Assembly: GCA_045642705.1 (NCBI GenBank)
Contig: JAZUJK010000014.1
Coordinates: 1-48,722, forward strand
DNA from: UBA1227 sp045642705
GTDB lineage: Bacteria; Bacillota; Clostridia; Oscillospirales; Acutalibacteraceae
Direction of reading: 5' to 3'
Length of the DNA stretch: 48,722 nt
The translations under genes were made by a program, and so were the position numbers. Under the pieces are notes generated by a model. It saw only the letters and a program-made list of their open reading frames with translations. It did no database searches and was not told where the DNA came from. Of the stretch, positions 5,383 to 13,348 are shown in pieces; the stretch's first letter is position 1, and each line of letters starts with the position of its first letter.

Positions 5383-7449
5383 ATGGACAAACAATACGAA
5401 TCTTTATTTACTCCTTGGAAGGTAGGCAACTGTGAGATTAAGAACAGAATTGTTATGCCTCCAATGGAAGGAACCAACATTATCAAGTGGGAAATGAATA
5501 CATGCTTTAATAAGGATGTATGGGATTTCTACAAAGAGCGTAGTGAAGCTGATGTAGGTCTCTTTATCGGTGGACTTGTACCAGTTGTATCTATGGTAGG
5601 ACCTAAGTGGCTCTATGATCATCCAGAGGTATTTAAACCGGTTAAGCCTCTCATGGATATGATCCACAAGAACGGTTCTAAGTTCTTCTGCCAGATTACA
5701 GCAGGTCCTGGACGTGAGACACCATTCCCAGGCATGCTCTATCCAATCATGAACCACAAGGCTCTTGAGATTGCTACTAAGCCAATCCTTCACCTCGATT
5801 GGTGGAACGTTGGACCAGATGAAGGCACACCTACATTCTGGGGCCCAGAGAAGCTCAAGACTCGTCAGCTTACTAAGGAAAGAATTGACCAGATCGTATA
5901 TGCAATTGGTAGAGTATCTAAGATGCTCAAGGACCAGGGCGTAGATGGTATCGAAATTCATGCTGTTCATGAAGGTTATCTTCTTGACCAGTTCGCTCTC
6001 AAGTATACAAACCATAGAACGGACGAATATGGTGGATCTCTTGAGAACAGACTTAGATTCGCTTGCGAAATCGTAAAAGAAATTAAGAAACAGTGCGGAC
6101 AGGATTATCCTGTATCTGTTAGATATAGTGTTGAAAGTAAGACTAAGGGCTTTAACGAGGGTGTTCTCCCAGAGGAGACAGACTACGTAGAAGTAGGTCG
6201 TGATTTTGAAGAGTCTAAGAAGGCTATCAAAATCCTCGAAGAAGCTGGATATGATATGTTCAACTGTGATAATGGTACATATGATGCATGGTACTGGGCT
6301 CATCCTCCAGTATATGCTCCACTTAATATGAACCTCTCATATGTTGAGGCTATCAAGCCATATACAACCAAGCCAGTTGTATGCGCAGGCCGTATGCAGG
6401 CTGATGCAGGTGCTGCATCTGTTGCAGCAGGCAAGATTGACGCCGTTGCTATCGGTCGTCAGATCCTCTGCGACGGCCAGTATGTCAAGAAGATAGAGGA
6501 AGGCCGTATGGATGACATACGCCCATGTATCTCTTGCCACGCTGCTTGCCTGCCATGGGGCTGGACTAATGGTAACGGATGCGACATCGATCCACTCGAT
6601 GTACATCCTGGTCGTTGCGCACTTAACCCTCGCACATTCCGCGAGAAGAAGTACACAATGAAGCCTGCTCTCCGCAAGAAGCACATCGCTGTTGTCGGCG
6701 GCGGCATTGGTGGTATGGAATTCGCTATGCGTGCCGCAGAGCGTGGCCATACCGTTGACCTCTATGAGAAGACTGACCATCTCGGTGGTGTATTTAATGC
6801 CGCCGCAGCTCCTGAATTCAAGGAGAAGGATAAGGAACTTCTCGCATTCTATGCACGTCAGCTTGAGAAATCTCCTGTAAACGTTCATATGAATACAGAA
6901 ATCACAGACCTCTCATCACTCAAGGCTGATGAAATCGTAGTTGCAACAGGTGCTAAGCCACGTACAATCAAGGTACCAGGCGGAGACAAGGCTGTTACAG
7001 CAACTGATTATCTCCTCAGAACAAAGCCAGTAGGTGATAAGGTAGTTATCATCGGTGGTGGTCTCACAGGTTGTGAAATTGCTCTCGAACTTGCTAAACT
7101 TGGCAAGCATCCAATCATCGTTGAGCAGATGGAATATCTCATTAAAGCTAAGTATGTAAATGCTGCTAATACTAACATGCTCCGTGACTACATCAAGTAC
7201 TACAAGATGCCTGTATATCTTGAGTCTGGTGTAACAGAAATCGGTGACGGTTATGTTATGGTTAAGGGCAAGCACGGTAAGGCTAAGAAGGTTGAGTGCG
7301 ATAGCGTAATCACATCAATCGGTTACATTCCTGGCACACCTCTTGCAGAGAAGTCAAGCGGCAAGATTCATATCATTGGCGATGCTGATTCAGTAGGAAA
7401 CTTAAAGTCAGTTATTCTCCAGGCTAACGACCTTGCTCTTAAACTCTAA
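5383..7449 (+). CDS. Old-yellow-enzyme/2,4-dienoyl-CoA (enoate) reductase-type iron-sulfur flavoprotein, 688 aa
   Basis: Three domains are visible. Residues 1-375 are an FMN TIM barrel with the substrate-site motif EIHAVHEGYLLDQF (191-204), carrying H193 and H196, and the family tail YGGSLENRLRF. Residues 382-412 hold the cysteine cluster C382-x2-C385-x3-C389 and C412 (with an extra C400), expected to bind a 4Fe-4S cluster. Residues 433-688 are an FAD/NAD(P)H domain with dinucleotide motifs VVGGGIGG (437-444) and VIIGGGLTG (555-563). This is the layout of bacterial 2,4-dienoyl-CoA reductase, clostridial 2-enoate reductase and the bile-acid BaiCD/BaiH enzymes. It should reduce an activated C=C bond using NAD(P)H; the substrate cannot be told from sequence. 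It is a single-gene transcript ending at 7488, divergent from the ApbA-family gene. Confidence 0.92.
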   Translation: MDKQYESLFTPWKVGNCEIKNRIVMPPMEGTNIIKWEMNTCFNKDVWDFYKERSEADVGLFIGGLVPVVSMVGPKWLYDHPEVFKPVKPLMDMIHKNGSKFFCQITAGPGRETPFPGMLYPIMNHKALEIATKPILHLDWWNVGPDEGTPTFWGPEKLKTRQLTKERIDQIVYAIGRVSKMLKDQGVDGIEIHAVHEGYLLDQFALKYTNHRTDEYGGSLENRLRFACEIVKEIKKQCGQDYPVSVRYSVESKTKGFNEGVLPEETDYVEVGRDFEESKKAIKILEEAGYDMFNCDNGTYDAWYWAHPPVYAPLNMNLSYVEAIKPYTTKPVVCAGRMQADAGAASVAAGKIDAVAIGRQILCDGQYVKKIEEGRMDDIRPCISCHAACLPWGWTNGNGCDIDPLDVHPGRCALNPRTFREKKYTMKPALRKKHIAVVGGGIGGMEFAMRAAERGHTVDLYEKTDHLGGVFNAAAAPEFKEKDKELLAFYARQLEKSPVNVHMNTEITDLSSLKADEIVVATGAKPRTIKVPGGDKAVTATDYLLRTKPVGDKVVIIGGGLTGCEIALELAKLGKHPIIVEQMEYLIKAKYVNAANTNMLRDYIKYYKMPVYLESGVTEIGDGYVMVKGKHGKAKKVECDSVITSIGYIPGTPLAEKSSGKIHIIGDADSVGNLKSVILQANDLALKL

Positions 7450-7461
7450 TAGTTGTTTATT

Positions 7462-7488
7462 GAGGACCGCTCTGCGGTCCTCTTTTTT
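7462..7488 (+). terminator. Intrinsic terminator of the flavoprotein gene
   Basis: GAGGACCGC (7462-7470) and GCGGTCCTC (7474-7482) form a perfect nine-pair stem with a three-base loop, followed by six T. Confidence 0.95.
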
Positions 7489-7526
7489 CTTTTCCTGTTG
7501 TATATTAATTGTACTCATTAGTTCCC

Positions 7527-7632
7527 AACTTATTGCTTTATGTAATAAGTTGAATTGCTACTATAGATTATTCCTATAACTACTATCTTTATAACTAGGC
7601 TAAAATCAACTTATTACAACTTGCAATAAGTT
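7527..7632. promoter_or_regulatory. Twin palindromes upstream of the YkvA-like gene
   Basis: Two hairpin-type palindromes with 10-base arms and 5-base loops lie 81 bp apart: AACTTATTGC (7527-7536) / GTAATAAGTT (7542-7551), and AACTTATTAC (7608-7617) / GCAATAAGTT (7623-7632). Each has one mismatch within itself, but arm 1 pairs perfectly with arm 4 and arm 2 with arm 3. They may be paired operators for a dimeric regulator, or an RNA switch if transcribed. The rest of 7489-7741 holds no gene. Confidence 0.55.
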
Positions 7633-7741
7633 CATTTTTGGTGGACAGTATTACTAAAAACACTGTTGGTTGAAATAATTGGAAATATATGTAAAAATAT
7701 AACTGATTTCTATTAATCGCTTTCTATTTGGAGGTATTGGT

Positions 7742-8107
7742 ATGAAGATTGATATCAATTCGAAGGAAGAGAGAAATAAGAGGACTGGGGATGTTTTTAG
7801 GGAGGCATCACAGTTTGCTGATAAGAGTACGATACAGATGATCAAGGCAATAATTGCAAGTGCTAAAAACGATGGGTATAAGCTTAATGTTAAGAGATTG
7901 CTTATAGCTGCTGCTGCGGTTGTCGTATATGTTGTATCTCCTTATGATATCGTGCCAGAGGCATTGCTGGGATTGCTCGGCGTTGCTGATGACCTCGGTG
8001 TCGTTGCACTTATTATTAGGTATGTTCTAAAGCATGAGATTGGTGATTTTAAGAAATGGACTTATGAGAACAATATCGGTGCAGATGCTGATAATGAACT
8101 TATGTGA
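7742..8107 (+). CDS. YkvA/DUF1232-family small membrane-associated protein, 121 aa
   Basis: The DUF1232 signature is clear at about residues 57-93: a hydrophobic segment, then VSPYDIVPEALLGLLGVADDLGVVALIIRY, with the SP-D-x-x-P and D-D motifs of the family. The N-terminal 45 residues are charged and probably helical. The family occurs widely in bacteria without an established biochemical role; membrane association is likely. ATG 7742 has a GGAGG site at 7731-7735. The gene stands alone, between the twin palindromes at 7527-7632 and the purine operon promoter. No terminator is obvious after it. Confidence 0.88.
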   Translation: MKIDINSKEERNKRTGDVFREASQFADKSTIQMIKAIIASAKNDGYKLNVKRLLIAAAAVVVYVVSPYDIVPEALLGLLGVADDLGVVALIIRYVLKHEIGDFKKWTYENNIGADADNELM

Positions 8108-8167
8108 TAAGTAGCATTTTTTACAAATCGTTTTTCTTGTGGCAGATTTATTTGGCACTTTGTCTAA

Positions 8168-8196
8168 TTGAAAAACTATATGGGGTCTAATATAAT
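8168..8196 (+). promoter_or_regulatory. Sigma-A promoter of the purine operon
   Basis: TTGAAA (8168-8173), 17 bp spacer, TATAAT (8191-8196). An 8 bp inverted repeat AAACTATA (8173-8180) / TATAGTTT (8202-8209) brackets the -10 box and could be a repressor site. The leader to the purE start is only about 30 bases, leaving no room for a purine riboswitch. Confidence 0.85.
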
Positions 8197-8234
8197 AGAT
8201 GTATAGTTTATAACTGGCGACAGGAGAGACTCAT

Positions 8235-8723
8235 ATGAAAAAAGTTGCAGTAATTATGGGAAGCAGCTCGGACTTGAGCGTTGTTGAAAAATGTATAAAT
8301 ACACTCAAGGACTACGGCATTGAGGCAGAGGTGCACGTTTTTTCAGCACACAGAACACCAGCACAGGTGCAGGAATTCTGTAGCAATGCGCGCGATAACG
8401 GGTTTGGTGTAATCATTGCAGCTGCGGGCAAGGCAGCACACCTTGCAGGAGTATGTGCATCTTGGACTACACTTCCAGTAATTGGAATACCAGTTAAGGC
8501 TTCTGAGCTTGATGGAATGGACGCGCTCCTTGCGACTGTCCAGATGCCAAGCGGAATTCCTGTGGCTACAGTTGCAATCAATGGAGCCAAGAATGCAGGA
8601 ATACTTGCAGTACAGATTCTCGCAGTGGAGGATACTGCGCTCGCAGAAAGACTAGCTAAGGCTAGAAAAGCAGGTGCAGACGCTGTACTTGCAGCTAACG
8701 GAGAAATTGCAGGCAGATACTAA
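8235..8723 (+). CDS. purE: PurE, N5-carboxyaminoimidazole ribonucleotide mutase
   Basis: PurE moves the carboxyl group from N5 to C4 of CAIR in de novo purine synthesis. The 162-residue length and motifs fit class I PurE: GSSSD at 9-13 (phosphate and substrate binding), SAHRTP at 37-42 with the catalytic-type H39, the AGKAAHLAG loop at 64-72, and MPSGIPVATVAI from 104. The family usually has GGAAHLPG in the loop; the extra lysine and changed glycine here are mild variations. ATG 8235 follows a GGAGAG site. It is the first gene of the operon, but its stop codon lies in the loop of a strong terminator, so expression of the genes behind it probably depends on read-through or on another promoter. 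Confidence 0.95.
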   Translation: MKKVAVIMGSSSDLSVVEKCINTLKDYGIEAEVHVFSAHRTPAQVQEFCSNARDNGFGVIIAAAGKAAHLAGVCASWTTLPVIGIPVKASELDGMDALLATVQMPSGIPVATVAINGAKNAGILAVQILAVEDTALAERLAKARKAGADAVLAANGEIAGRY

Positions 8724-8740
8724 TCTGCCTGCTTTTTTTT
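8709..8740 (+). terminator. Strong terminator overlapping the purE stop codon
   Basis: GCAGGCAGA (8709-8717) pairs perfectly with TCTGCCTGC (8724-8732), and eight T follow. The purE TAA is in the six-base loop (8718-8723). A ribosome finishing purE would cover the 5' arm, so translation may modulate termination. No clear promoter is seen between here and purC, only a T-rich stretch. Confidence 0.9.
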
Positions 8741-8787
8741 ATTTTTATTTTTGGTTTTTATTATTTTTTTAGTTTGGAGGACTAATC

Positions 8788-9468
8788 ATGGAAAAAGTTT
8801 ATCAGGGAAAGACTAAGGACGTATTTGCACTCGAGAATGGTAATTATCTCTTGAAGTTCAAGGATGATTGCACAGGAAAAGACGGCAAGTTTGATCCAGG
8901 TGAGAATTCAGTAGGTCTCACAATTGATGGTGTAGGCGATGTTAACCTTAGAATGTCTATCTATTTCTTTGAGAAGGTTAATGCAGCTGGTATTAAGACA
9001 CATTTCGTATCTGCTAATCTCAATGAAACAACAATGGAAGTACTTCCTGCTAAGGTATTTGGCCACGGTCTCGAAGTAATCTGCAGAAATAAGGCAGTTG
9101 GTTCATTCATCCGTAGATATGGTGAGTATATTGAGGAGGGCGCTGATCTTCCTTCATATGTTGAAACAACATTCAAGAATGATGAAAAGGGCGATCCACT
9201 TGTAACTAAGGATGCTCTTGTTGACCTCGGTATTATGACTGACAGTCAGTACGAGGATATCAAGAAGATGACTCAGGATATCACTAAGATTGTTGCTGAT
9301 GATCTTCTTGCTAAGGGTCTTGTACTCTATGATATTAAATTCGAATTTGGTTACGATGCAGATGGCAACGTAATGCTTATAGATGAAATTGCTTCAGGTA
9401 ATATGCGTGTTTATAAGGATGGCGAGTATATCGATCCTATGACATTATCTGAGTTGTTCTTTGCTTGA
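8788..9468 (+). CDS. purC: PurC, SAICAR synthetase
   Basis: PurC joins CAIR with aspartate using ATP to make SAICAR. The 226-residue length fits the short bacterial form (about 235). Visible motifs are the nucleotide loop GKTKD at 7-11, VICRNKAVGSF with the conserved arginine, and DEIASGNMR from 199, the metal and aspartate site. ATG 8788 follows TTTGGAGGACTAATC. It lies 64 bases after purE, across the T-rich tail of the purE terminator, and 34 bases before purF. Confidence 0.96.
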   Translation: MEKVYQGKTKDVFALENGNYLLKFKDDCTGKDGKFDPGENSVGLTIDGVGDVNLRMSIYFFEKVNAAGIKTHFVSANLNETTMEVLPAKVFGHGLEVICRNKAVGSFIRRYGEYIEEGADLPSYVETTFKNDEKGDPLVTKDALVDLGIMTDSQYEDIKKMTQDITKIVADDLLAKGLVLYDIKFEFGYDADGNVMLIDEIASGNMRVYKDGEYIDPMTLSELFFA

Positions 9469-9502
9469 TTTTTTATTTCTTTTTTTGAAAGTAGGTTTTT
9501 AA

Positions 9503-10930
9503 GTGGGCGGATTCTTCGGTGCTGTTAGTAAGTCTGATGTGCTGCTGGATGTATTCTTTGGTACAGATTACCATTCACATCTAGGTACACGCTGTGGCGG
9601 ACTTGCTGCTTGGAATAGCGATATTGGTCTACAGAGAGAAATTCATAATATTGAAAATTCTCCTTTTAGAACCAAGTTTGAATATGTTTTTGAGGATATG
9701 AAAGGTACTTCTTGTATCGGATGTATCAGTGACTATGATCCTCAGCCTCTTCTTATGAAATCCAATCTCGGTGCTTTTGCTATCACTATGGTTGGTATCG
9801 TAAATAACAAAGAGGAACTTATTGAGAAATATCTCTCATCTGGAAATGGCTATTTTAATGCCATGTCAGGTGGAAAGGTTAATACAACTGAGCTCGTTGG
9901 CGCACTTGTATCTATGAAGGATTCCTTCGCGGAAGGAATCAAGTTCGCGCAGGAGGAGATAGATGGAACGGTGTCCGTACTTATACTTATGGACAACGGA
10001 CATCTCATTGCTGCGCGTGATAAAGTGGGCCGTCTGCCGATAATTGTCGGCAAGGGCGAGGATGCATATGCTGTATCTTTCGAATCATTTGCATTTGAAA
10101 AGGTAGGCTATGAAGCGTGTAAAGAACTAGGTCCTGGTGAGATTGTTGAACTCAGCGAGACTGAGTGCAAGGTACTCGTTGAAGCAGGTCCTGTTATGAA
10201 GATATGCTCATTCCTCTGGTCATATTATGGCTATCCTAACTCAACTTATGAGGGCCAGAACGTTGAAACCATGAGATACAAGAATGGTAAACGTATGGCT
10301 GAAAATGAAATATTAAACGGCACACTTCCACAGAATCTCGACTTTGTCTGCGGTGTTCCTGATTCAGGTACTCCACATGCAATCGGTTACTCCCACAGGA
10401 GCGGTATCAATTTTGCTCGTGCATTTATTAAATACACACCAACTTGGCCACGTAGTTTTATGCCACAGAACCAATCTCAGCGTGCCAAGGTTGCCAAGAT
10501 GAAACAGATTCCAGTTAAGGAACTGATCTCGGGCAAGAATCTTATGTTTGTTGATGACTCAATCGTTCGCGGAACTCAGATGAGAGAGACAGTAGAATTT
10601 CTCTATGAGCATGGCGCTGCATCAGTGCATATGCGCTCTGCTTGTCCTCCAATCATGTATTCCTGTAAATATCTAAACTTCTCTCGTCAGACGAGCCCTA
10701 TGGAACTCTTTACAAGAGCTACAATTCACGAGATAGAGGGTTGTGAAGGATTTGATCATCTAGACGAATATGCAGATGCAACAACAGAGCGCGGTAAGAA
10801 GATGCGCTCAGTAATGGCATCTAAACTCGGTCTTTCATCCCTCGAGTTCCAGACACTCGATGGTTTGATTGATTCAATTGGACTTCCAGAAGAAAAACTA
10901 TGTACTTACTGTTGGAACGGTAGAGAATAG
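9503..10930 (+). CDS. purF: PurF-type amidophosphoribosyltransferase lacking the N-terminal cysteine, 475 aa
   Basis: PurF makes 5-phosphoribosylamine from PRPP, the first committed purine step. The C-terminal phosphoribosyltransferase domain is intact, with the PRPP loop LMFVDDSIVRGTQ at 347-359. Four cysteines align with the iron-sulfur ligands of Bacillus PurF: C235, C388, C467 and C470. The N-terminal Ntn-glutaminase fold is recognisable, but the protein starts MGGFFG where the mature enzyme has Cys-Gly-Val-Phe-Gly, so the nucleophile is absent, and MVGIVNN replaces the HNGNLVN oxyanion-hole motif. GTG 9503 is the only possible start: an in-frame TAA lies directly before it, and GTAGG sits at 9491-9495. 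The enzyme may use free ammonia or a partner amidotransferase. I believe such variants occur in other Clostridia and Bacteroidota, from memory and unchecked. Confidence 0.9.
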   Translation: MGGFFGAVSKSDVLLDVFFGTDYHSHLGTRCGGLAAWNSDIGLQREIHNIENSPFRTKFEYVFEDMKGTSCIGCISDYDPQPLLMKSNLGAFAITMVGIVNNKEELIEKYLSSGNGYFNAMSGGKVNTTELVGALVSMKDSFAEGIKFAQEEIDGTVSVLILMDNGHLIAARDKVGRLPIIVGKGEDAYAVSFESFAFEKVGYEACKELGPGEIVELSETECKVLVEAGPVMKICSFLWSYYGYPNSTYEGQNVETMRYKNGKRMAENEILNGTLPQNLDFVCGVPDSGTPHAIGYSHRSGINFARAFIKYTPTWPRSFMPQNQSQRAKVAKMKQIPVKELISGKNLMFVDDSIVRGTQMRETVEFLYEHGAASVHMRSACPPIMYSCKYLNFSRQTSPMELFTRATIHEIEGCEGFDHLDEYADATTERGKKMRSVMASKLGLSSLEFQTLDGLIDSIGLPEEKLCTYCWNGRE

Positions 10931-10939
10931 GAGAAAATT

Positions 10940-11992
10940 ATGGAAAATTCTATGTCAGATGCATACGCTGCTGCTGGCGTTGATATTACAGCTGGCTATA
11001 AAGCCGTTGAACTTATGAAAGAGCATGTTGCCAAGACATTGACCGAAGGCGCTAAAATCGGTGCAATCGGTGGCTTTGGCGGTCTCTTTGAACTCCCAAC
11101 TGGATATGCTCATCCAGTACTCGTTTCCGGCACAGATGGTGTTGGAACCAAACTTAAAATTGCTTTTCTTATGGACAAGCATGACACAGTGGGTATCGAC
11201 TGTGTCGCTATGTGCGTAAACGATATTATCTGCTGTGGTGCGAAACCACTTCTCTTCCTTGACTACATTGCATGTGGCAAGAATGTACCAGAGAAAATCG
11301 CTGCGATTGTCTCTGGTGTAGCAGATGGCTGCTGCCAGTCTGACGCCGCCCTCGTTGGTGGTGAGACTGCTGAGATGCCAGGCTTCTATCCAGAGGATGA
11401 GTATGACCTCGCTGGCTTCTCAGTAGGTGTAGTGGACAAGGATAAGATCCTTGACTGTAATACAATGGAGGAGGGCGACGTCATCATCGCATTGCCATCC
11501 TCAGGTGTTCATTCAAATGGCTTCTCACTCGTACGTAAGGTGCTCGATGTTGAGAATATGTCTTCCTCAGAGCTTCGTGCTCCAGTTGCAGAGCTTGGTG
11601 GCAAATCAATAGGTGAGACGCTTCTTACACCAACTAAGATCTATGTAAAACCAGTACTTGCACTTCTTGATGCAGTTCCAGTTCGCGCAATCTCACATAT
11701 CACTGGTGGTGGATTCTATGAGAATATTCCTCGTTCTATCCCAGATGGTAAGTGTGCAAGAATTGAAATGTCAGCAGTTCGTGTACTTCCAATCTTCAAT
11801 CTCATATCTTGCAAGGGTGATATCTCTTGCCATGATATGTTCAATACATTCAATATGGGCGTTGGTATGACAATCGTTGTTCCAGCTGACTGTGTTGATA
11901 AGGCACTTTCTGTTCTCGCAGAAAATGGCGAGCCAGATGCCTATGTACTTGGAACAATAGTTGCTGGTGAGAATAAGGTGGAACTGATATGA
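10940..11992 (+). CDS. purM: PurM, phosphoribosylaminoimidazole (AIR) synthetase
   Basis: PurM closes the imidazole ring of FGAM with ATP to give AIR. The 350 residues carry the family landmarks: GGFGGLFELP at 44-53, SGTDGVGTKLKIA from 63 (ATP and substrate loop), GIDCVAMCVNDIICCGA around 85-101, and GGETAEMPGFY. The N-terminal methionine at 10940 follows AGGAGA at 10928-10933. It starts nine bases after purF and overlaps purN by four bases (ATGA), a sign of translational coupling. Confidence 0.97.
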   Translation: MENSMSDAYAAAGVDITAGYKAVELMKEHVAKTLTEGAKIGAIGGFGGLFELPTGYAHPVLVSGTDGVGTKLKIAFLMDKHDTVGIDCVAMCVNDIICCGAKPLLFLDYIACGKNVPEKIAAIVSGVADGCCQSDAALVGGETAEMPGFYPEDEYDLAGFSVGVVDKDKILDCNTMEEGDVIIALPSSGVHSNGFSLVRKVLDVENMSSSELRAPVAELGGKSIGETLLTPTKIYVKPVLALLDAVPVRAISHITGGGFYENIPRSIPDGKCARIEMSAVRVLPIFNLISCKGDISCHDMFNTFNMGVGMTIVVPADCVDKALSVLAENGEPDAYVLGTIVAGENKVELI

Positions 11993-12594
11993 AAGCAAGA
12001 ATCGCAGTTCTAGTATCTGGCGGTGGCACCAATTTGCAGGCGCTAATTGACGCACAGGGTAGCGTCATTAAGTCTGGCGAGATAGTCCTTGTTGTATCTA
12101 ACAAGGCCGGAGCCTATGCCCTCGAGCGTGCGCGCCTCGCTGGAATACCTGGTGCCACAGTTCTTAAATCATCATATGATTCTGCCAGTGATTTCGAGCA
12201 AGCAATACTTGATTTGCTGGACTCATATAAGGTGGATATGATTGTGCTTGCAGGCTTCTTGTCTGTATTGTCTGCATCATTCGTATCCCATTATCCAAAT
12301 AGGATAATCAATATACATCCATCACTTATTCCAAAGCATTGTGGTGATGGCTTCTATGGACTGCATGTCCATGAATCAGTACTGGCCTCAGGCGATACTG
12401 AGACAGGTGCAACAGTGCATTTTGTAAATGAGATAACTGACGGTGGTCAGATTATAAAGCAAAAGACTGTACCAGTTATGCCTGGTGATACACCTGAAAT
12501 ATTGCAAAAGCGTGTTATGGAACAGGCTGAGTGGATACTCCTTCCAGAGGCCACTGAACTTGTTTCTTCTAAAATAATTAAGGAGAGAGAATAA
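11989..12594 (+). CDS. purN: PurN, formyltetrahydrofolate-dependent GAR transformylase
   Basis: PurN transfers a formyl group from 10-formyl-THF to glycinamide ribonucleotide. The phosphate loop SGGGTNLQ is at 10-17. The catalytic triad of the family is visible: N108 and H110 in INIHPSLIP, and D151 in EITDGG. Length 201 is typical. It overlaps purM by four bases and its TAA shares one base with the ATG of the next gene. Confidence 0.96.
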   Translation: MKARIAVLVSGGGTNLQALIDAQGSVIKSGEIVLVVSNKAGAYALERARLAGIPGATVLKSSYDSASDFEQAILDLLDSYKVDMIVLAGFLSVLSASFVSHYPNRIINIHPSLIPKHCGDGFYGLHVHESVLASGDTETGATVHFVNEITDGGQIIKQKTVPVMPGDTPEILQKRVMEQAEWILLPEATELVSSKIIKERE

Positions 12595-13337
12595 TGAATA
12601 TCTATGAAGTGAAATCTATGGGAAATCGTATTCATGGAAATGAATACGTAGGTCGTGGAATTGTTATCGGCAAGACAGAGGATGGCACTAAGGCTGCTAT
12701 CGCTTACTTTATCATGGGTAGATCTGAAAATAGCCGTAACAGAGTATTTGTAAAAGAGGGAGATAATCTTACTATCTATCCTTTCGATGAGTCCAAGGTT
12801 TCTGACCCAAGTCTTATCATCTATAACCCAGTAATGGTTGCAGGCAATAAGACAATCGTTACAAATGGCGACCAGACATCTACTATCTATGCTGAGAATG
12901 AAAAGGAACTTGCAGCTGGCAAGTGCGGTCGTTTCGCATTTGAGAAGGCTCTCGAGACACGTGAATTCGAGCCAGACTCTCCAAACTGGACACCTCGTAT
13001 CTCCGGTATCGTAAATCTTTCTGATGGTGATTTTAAATACAAACTCTCTATTCTAAAGAGCGCAGATGCAGAAGGTACAGCTTGCAATAGATTTACTTTT
13101 GATTATTCACCACTCCCAGGCGTTGGACATTTCATCCATACATATGTATGCGATGGTAATCCTATCCCAACATTCCAGGGTGAGCCTGAGCGTGTAACTA
13201 TCCCTGATGATATCGACGAGTTCTATGATGATATCTGGAACAATCTCGATGCTAATAATAAGATTTCACTCTATGTCAGATATATTGACCTCGAGACAGG
13301 CAAGTATGATGACAGACTTATAAACAAGAATAAATAA
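12594..13337 (+). CDS. purO: Stand-alone IMP cyclohydrolase (PurO-like family), 247 aa
   Basis: This gene fills the place of the cyclohydrolase half of PurH: closing FAICAR to IMP, the last step of the pathway. The sequence (YVGRGIVIG near residue 20, IAYFIMGRSENSRNRVF, and GVGHFIHTYVCDGNPIP near residues 180-196) resembles the IMP_cyclohyd family first known from archaeal PurO and also found in Clostridia. The next gene encodes only the formyltransferase half, which supports the assignment. The start ATG overlaps the purN stop by one base. No membrane or signal features are seen. Confidence 0.88.
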   Translation: MNIYEVKSMGNRIHGNEYVGRGIVIGKTEDGTKAAIAYFIMGRSENSRNRVFVKEGDNLTIYPFDESKVSDPSLIIYNPVMVAGNKTIVTNGDQTSTIYAENEKELAAGKCGRFAFEKALETREFEPDSPNWTPRISGIVNLSDGDFKYKLSILKSADAEGTACNRFTFDYSPLPGVGHFIHTYVCDGNPIPTFQGEPERVTIPDDIDEFYDDIWNNLDANNKISLYVRYIDLETGKYDDRLINKNK

Positions 13338-13348
13338 GGAGAAATAAA

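Noticed and set aside
5404..6303. 299-codon minus-strand open frame in the flavoprotein gene
   Set aside because: The plus frame has clear family motifs throughout; the antisense frame is low-complexity and lacks a start signal.
8197..8234. Purine riboswitch before purE
   Set aside because: The -10 box at 8191 leaves a leader of about 30 bases, too short for the three-stem aptamer, and none of its conserved loops is seen.
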